Assembly: GCA_947259685.1 (NCBI GenBank)
Contig: CAMYNC010000147.1
Location: 1-8,651 of the forward strand
Length of the DNA: 8,651 bases
Source: an uncultured Desulfuromonadales bacterium
GTDB taxonomy: Bacteria; Desulfobacterota; Desulfuromonadia; Desulfuromonadales; Geopsychrobacteraceae
Direction of reading: 5' to 3'
Positions 7,114 to 8,651 of the stretch are shown here, piece after piece. The notes under the pieces are model-generated. The model saw only the letters and a program-made list of their open reading frames with translations. It was not told the origin of the DNA and did no database searches. Each line of letters starts with the position of its first letter. Position 1 is the first letter of the stretch. A program made the translations under genes and the position numbers.

Positions 7114-7647
7114 TTAGGATCTGGACGGGAACTGCCGGGCATAGTCAGTATGCTCTCGCAAGGCCTGCTCTTCCAGAGCTATCCGCTGGCGCAGCAACAG
7201 CAGGTTGGCAATGGAGAAAATCAGCAAAGTAAACGGAGCACGGGCCAGCAGCGGAATCACCGCAAACTCCAAGGTTACCACCAGATAGTTGGGATGGCGT
7301 AAAAACCGATAAGGACCGCTGCGCCGGGCTTTTTCTCCAGGGACCAGCAGAATCCGCGTGTTCCAGAAGTCGCCCAGGCTTCTAATACACCAATACCTCA
7401 ATATCTGCAGCAGGATAAAAGTCGCGAGCGCAAACCAAGTCAACCGATCGAGTGGAATCTGCCAGGGATAGGATTCGAGCAGCAGGCAGAGATAAAACAA
7501 CAGATGCATACGGAGGATGCTGCGATAGTTTTCAGGAAAAAATTCCTGCCCACCACGGGCCAACAAACGCTTGCGGTTTCTCGCCGCCAGCCACAGCTCA
7601 AATATCCTTTCCATAGCGATAAAGCTGAAGAACCACCACAGTGACAT
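7114..7647 (-). CDS. Isoprenylcysteine-carboxyl-methyltransferase-like membrane methyltransferase (BpsB-like)
   Basis: A 177-residue integral membrane protein with several hydrophobic segments (about 2-20, 46-60, 67-88, 122-152). It carries the C-terminal ICMT/PEMT signature: LGDFWNTRI at 91-99, GPYRFLRHPNYL at 111-122 and RIALEEQAL at 155-163, which form the SAM pocket in this family. Eukaryotic ICMT methylates prenylated cysteine. In bacteria, relatives beside type III polyketide synthases O-methylate the polyketide, as established for BpsB (YpbQ) of Bacillus subtilis acting on alkylpyrones. The ATG at 7647 comes 3 bases after the synthase TAA, with GAGGG 8 bases upstream inside the synthase's last codons, so the pair is very tightly coupled. 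O-methylation of a membrane-embedded alkylpyrone or resorcinol is the most likely job. Confidence 0.92.
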   Translation of the reverse strand: MSLWWFFSFIAMERIFELWLAARNRKRLLARGGQEFFPENYRSILRMHLLFYLCLLLESYPWQIPLDRLTWFALATFILLQILRYWCIRSLGDFWNTRILLVPGEKARRSGPYRFLRHPNYLVVTLEFAVIPLLARAPFTLLIFSIANLLLLRQRIALEEQALREHTDYARQFPSRS

Positions 7648-7650
7648 TGT

Positions 7651-8651
7651 TTATACCCTCAGCAACAGCAGTTCCGCAGAAAAGCCAGGACCAAACCCGG
7701 ACAGCAAGCCATAACCAGGCTGGGCAGCCTGCTCTGATGCCAACCATTTTTCCAGCACCACCAGCACCGAAACCGACGAGAGGTTACCGTAATCGCGCAA
7801 AAATTCCGTGCTGAATATCATCTGTTCGGCCGACAGCCCCAAAGCCTGCTGAATGGCATCAAGCACCTTTGCGCCGCCGGGGTGAAGCACATGGTGCCGT
7901 AATTCATCGGGGCGAAGATTGTAGCGGCGCAAAAAATCTTCCAGCAGCTTCGGCAGCGCGGCCTTAAGCAGGGCCGGCAAACGGGGCGAGAGGATCAATT
8001 CCATCCCCTCGTCGCGAAAATTCCAGCCCATAATATGATAGCTGTCGGCAAACAGCTGCGAGTGGCTGGCAACCAGTTCCGGTCCGCGACCGGCAATTTG
8101 ATCCCCCGCCACCAACACCGCCGCCGCCCCATCGGCAAACAGCGAAGTGCCGATCAGGTTCTTCTTGCTCAGATCTTCGGTCATCAAGGTGAGGCTGCAG
8201 CACTCAAGCGCAGTCAGCAGGACACGCGCCTGCGGATATGCCAGACAGTAATCCCTGGCCCGAGACAAGCCCGCGGCACCTGCTGCGCAGCCAAGCCCCC
8301 AGATCGGCAGGCGGCTGGTCTGCGGCGAAAAATCGAGTTCGTTGATCAGGTGGGCATCGAGTGACGGGGTGGCTTGGCCGGTGGTATTCACATAGATCAG
8401 GTGATCGATCTGCGTGGCGGACAGCTGCGCGGCGACAAGACATTTTTCGACCGCACTCCGCAGCAAAGCAAGCCCATCGGTCAAAAATATCTGATTGCGT
8501 TCAGCAGTAGAATGCGGCTGCAGGTACCATTCCAACGGTCTGAGCAGCTGGCGGCTGTCGATACGGGAATGATCGAAGATACTTAACGGTCGTTCCAGAT
8601 CAGAAATTTTAGCAGCGAAAATATGCCGCACTGCCGCTTTGACGTCCTGCT
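7651..8651 (-). CDS. Type III polyketide synthase (chalcone/stilbene synthase family), 5' end beyond window
   Basis: Numbered from the valine (GTG) codon at 8631, the visible protein has the whole catalytic triad: Cys115 in WGLGCAAGAAGL, His250 in HPGG and Asn283 in YGNLSS, with the closing GFGPGF at 312-317. These homodimeric enzymes extend an acyl-CoA starter with malonyl-CoA and cyclise the chain to pyrones, resorcinols or related rings. The GTG at 8631 is not the true start: the frame stays open to the window edge and the extra codons read QDVKAA, which continues the family N-terminus before VRHIF. About 15-20 residues are probably missing. The SIFDHSRIDSRQL segment is also typical. It is the most upstream visible gene of the five-gene operon. 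The ring type and chain length of the product cannot be read from sequence alone. Confidence 0.95.
   Translation of the reverse strand, partial: QDVKAAVRHIFAAKISDLERPLSIFDHSRIDSRQLLRPLEWYLQPHSTAERNQIFLTDGLALLRSAVEKCLVAAQLSATQIDHLIYVNTTGQATPSLDAHLINELDFSPQTSRLPIWGLGCAAGAAGLSRARDYCLAYPQARVLLTALECCSLTLMTEDLSKKNLIGTSLFADGAAAVLVAGDQIAGRGPELVASHSQLFADSYHIMGWNFRDEGMELILSPRLPALLKAALPKLLEDFLRRYNLRPDELRHHVLHPGGAKVLDAIQQALGLSAEQMIFSTEFLRDYGNLSSVSVLVVLEKWLASEQAAQPGYGLLSGFGPGFSAELLLLRV

Overview
The window most likely comes from a Gram-negative bacterium of the Desulfuromonas/Geobacter kind (Desulfobacterota). This is inferred from the gene mix: a c-type-haem DUF3365 diguanylate cyclase, a stand-alone SagB-type flavoprotein and the style of the predicted proteins. 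No single marker proves it. I saw no rRNA, tRNA, CRISPR array, insertion sequence or integrase.

Left part (1-2853): two genes read leftward. The first is a PLP-dependent Cys/Met-metabolism enzyme whose 3' end lies beyond position 1. Behind it is a membrane diguanylate cyclase with a periplasmic haem-c sensor domain, driven by a near-consensus sigma-70 promoter. Middle part (2854-4611): two rightward genes, a SagB/ThcOx-type nitroreductase-family dehydrogenase and a small HlyIII (PAQR-type) membrane protein. A 232-base convergent gap with no convincing gene follows.

Right part (4612-8651): a tight leftward operon of five genes. In order of transcription they are a type III polyketide synthase (5' end beyond the window), an isoprenylcysteine-methyltransferase-like integral membrane methyltransferase (3-base gap), a FabG-like short-chain dehydrogenase (33-base gap), a NodI-type ABC ATPase (25-base gap) and a NodJ-type ABC-2 permease (ATGA overlap). 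Type III synthases paired with this kind of methyltransferase make and O-methylate long-chain alkylpyrones in Bacillus subtilis (BpsA/BpsB). Here the same pair is joined to a reductase and an exporter, so the operon reads as a small lipid-polyketide biosynthesis and transport locus. The product and the role of the exporter are inference. This operon is the most interesting part of the window.
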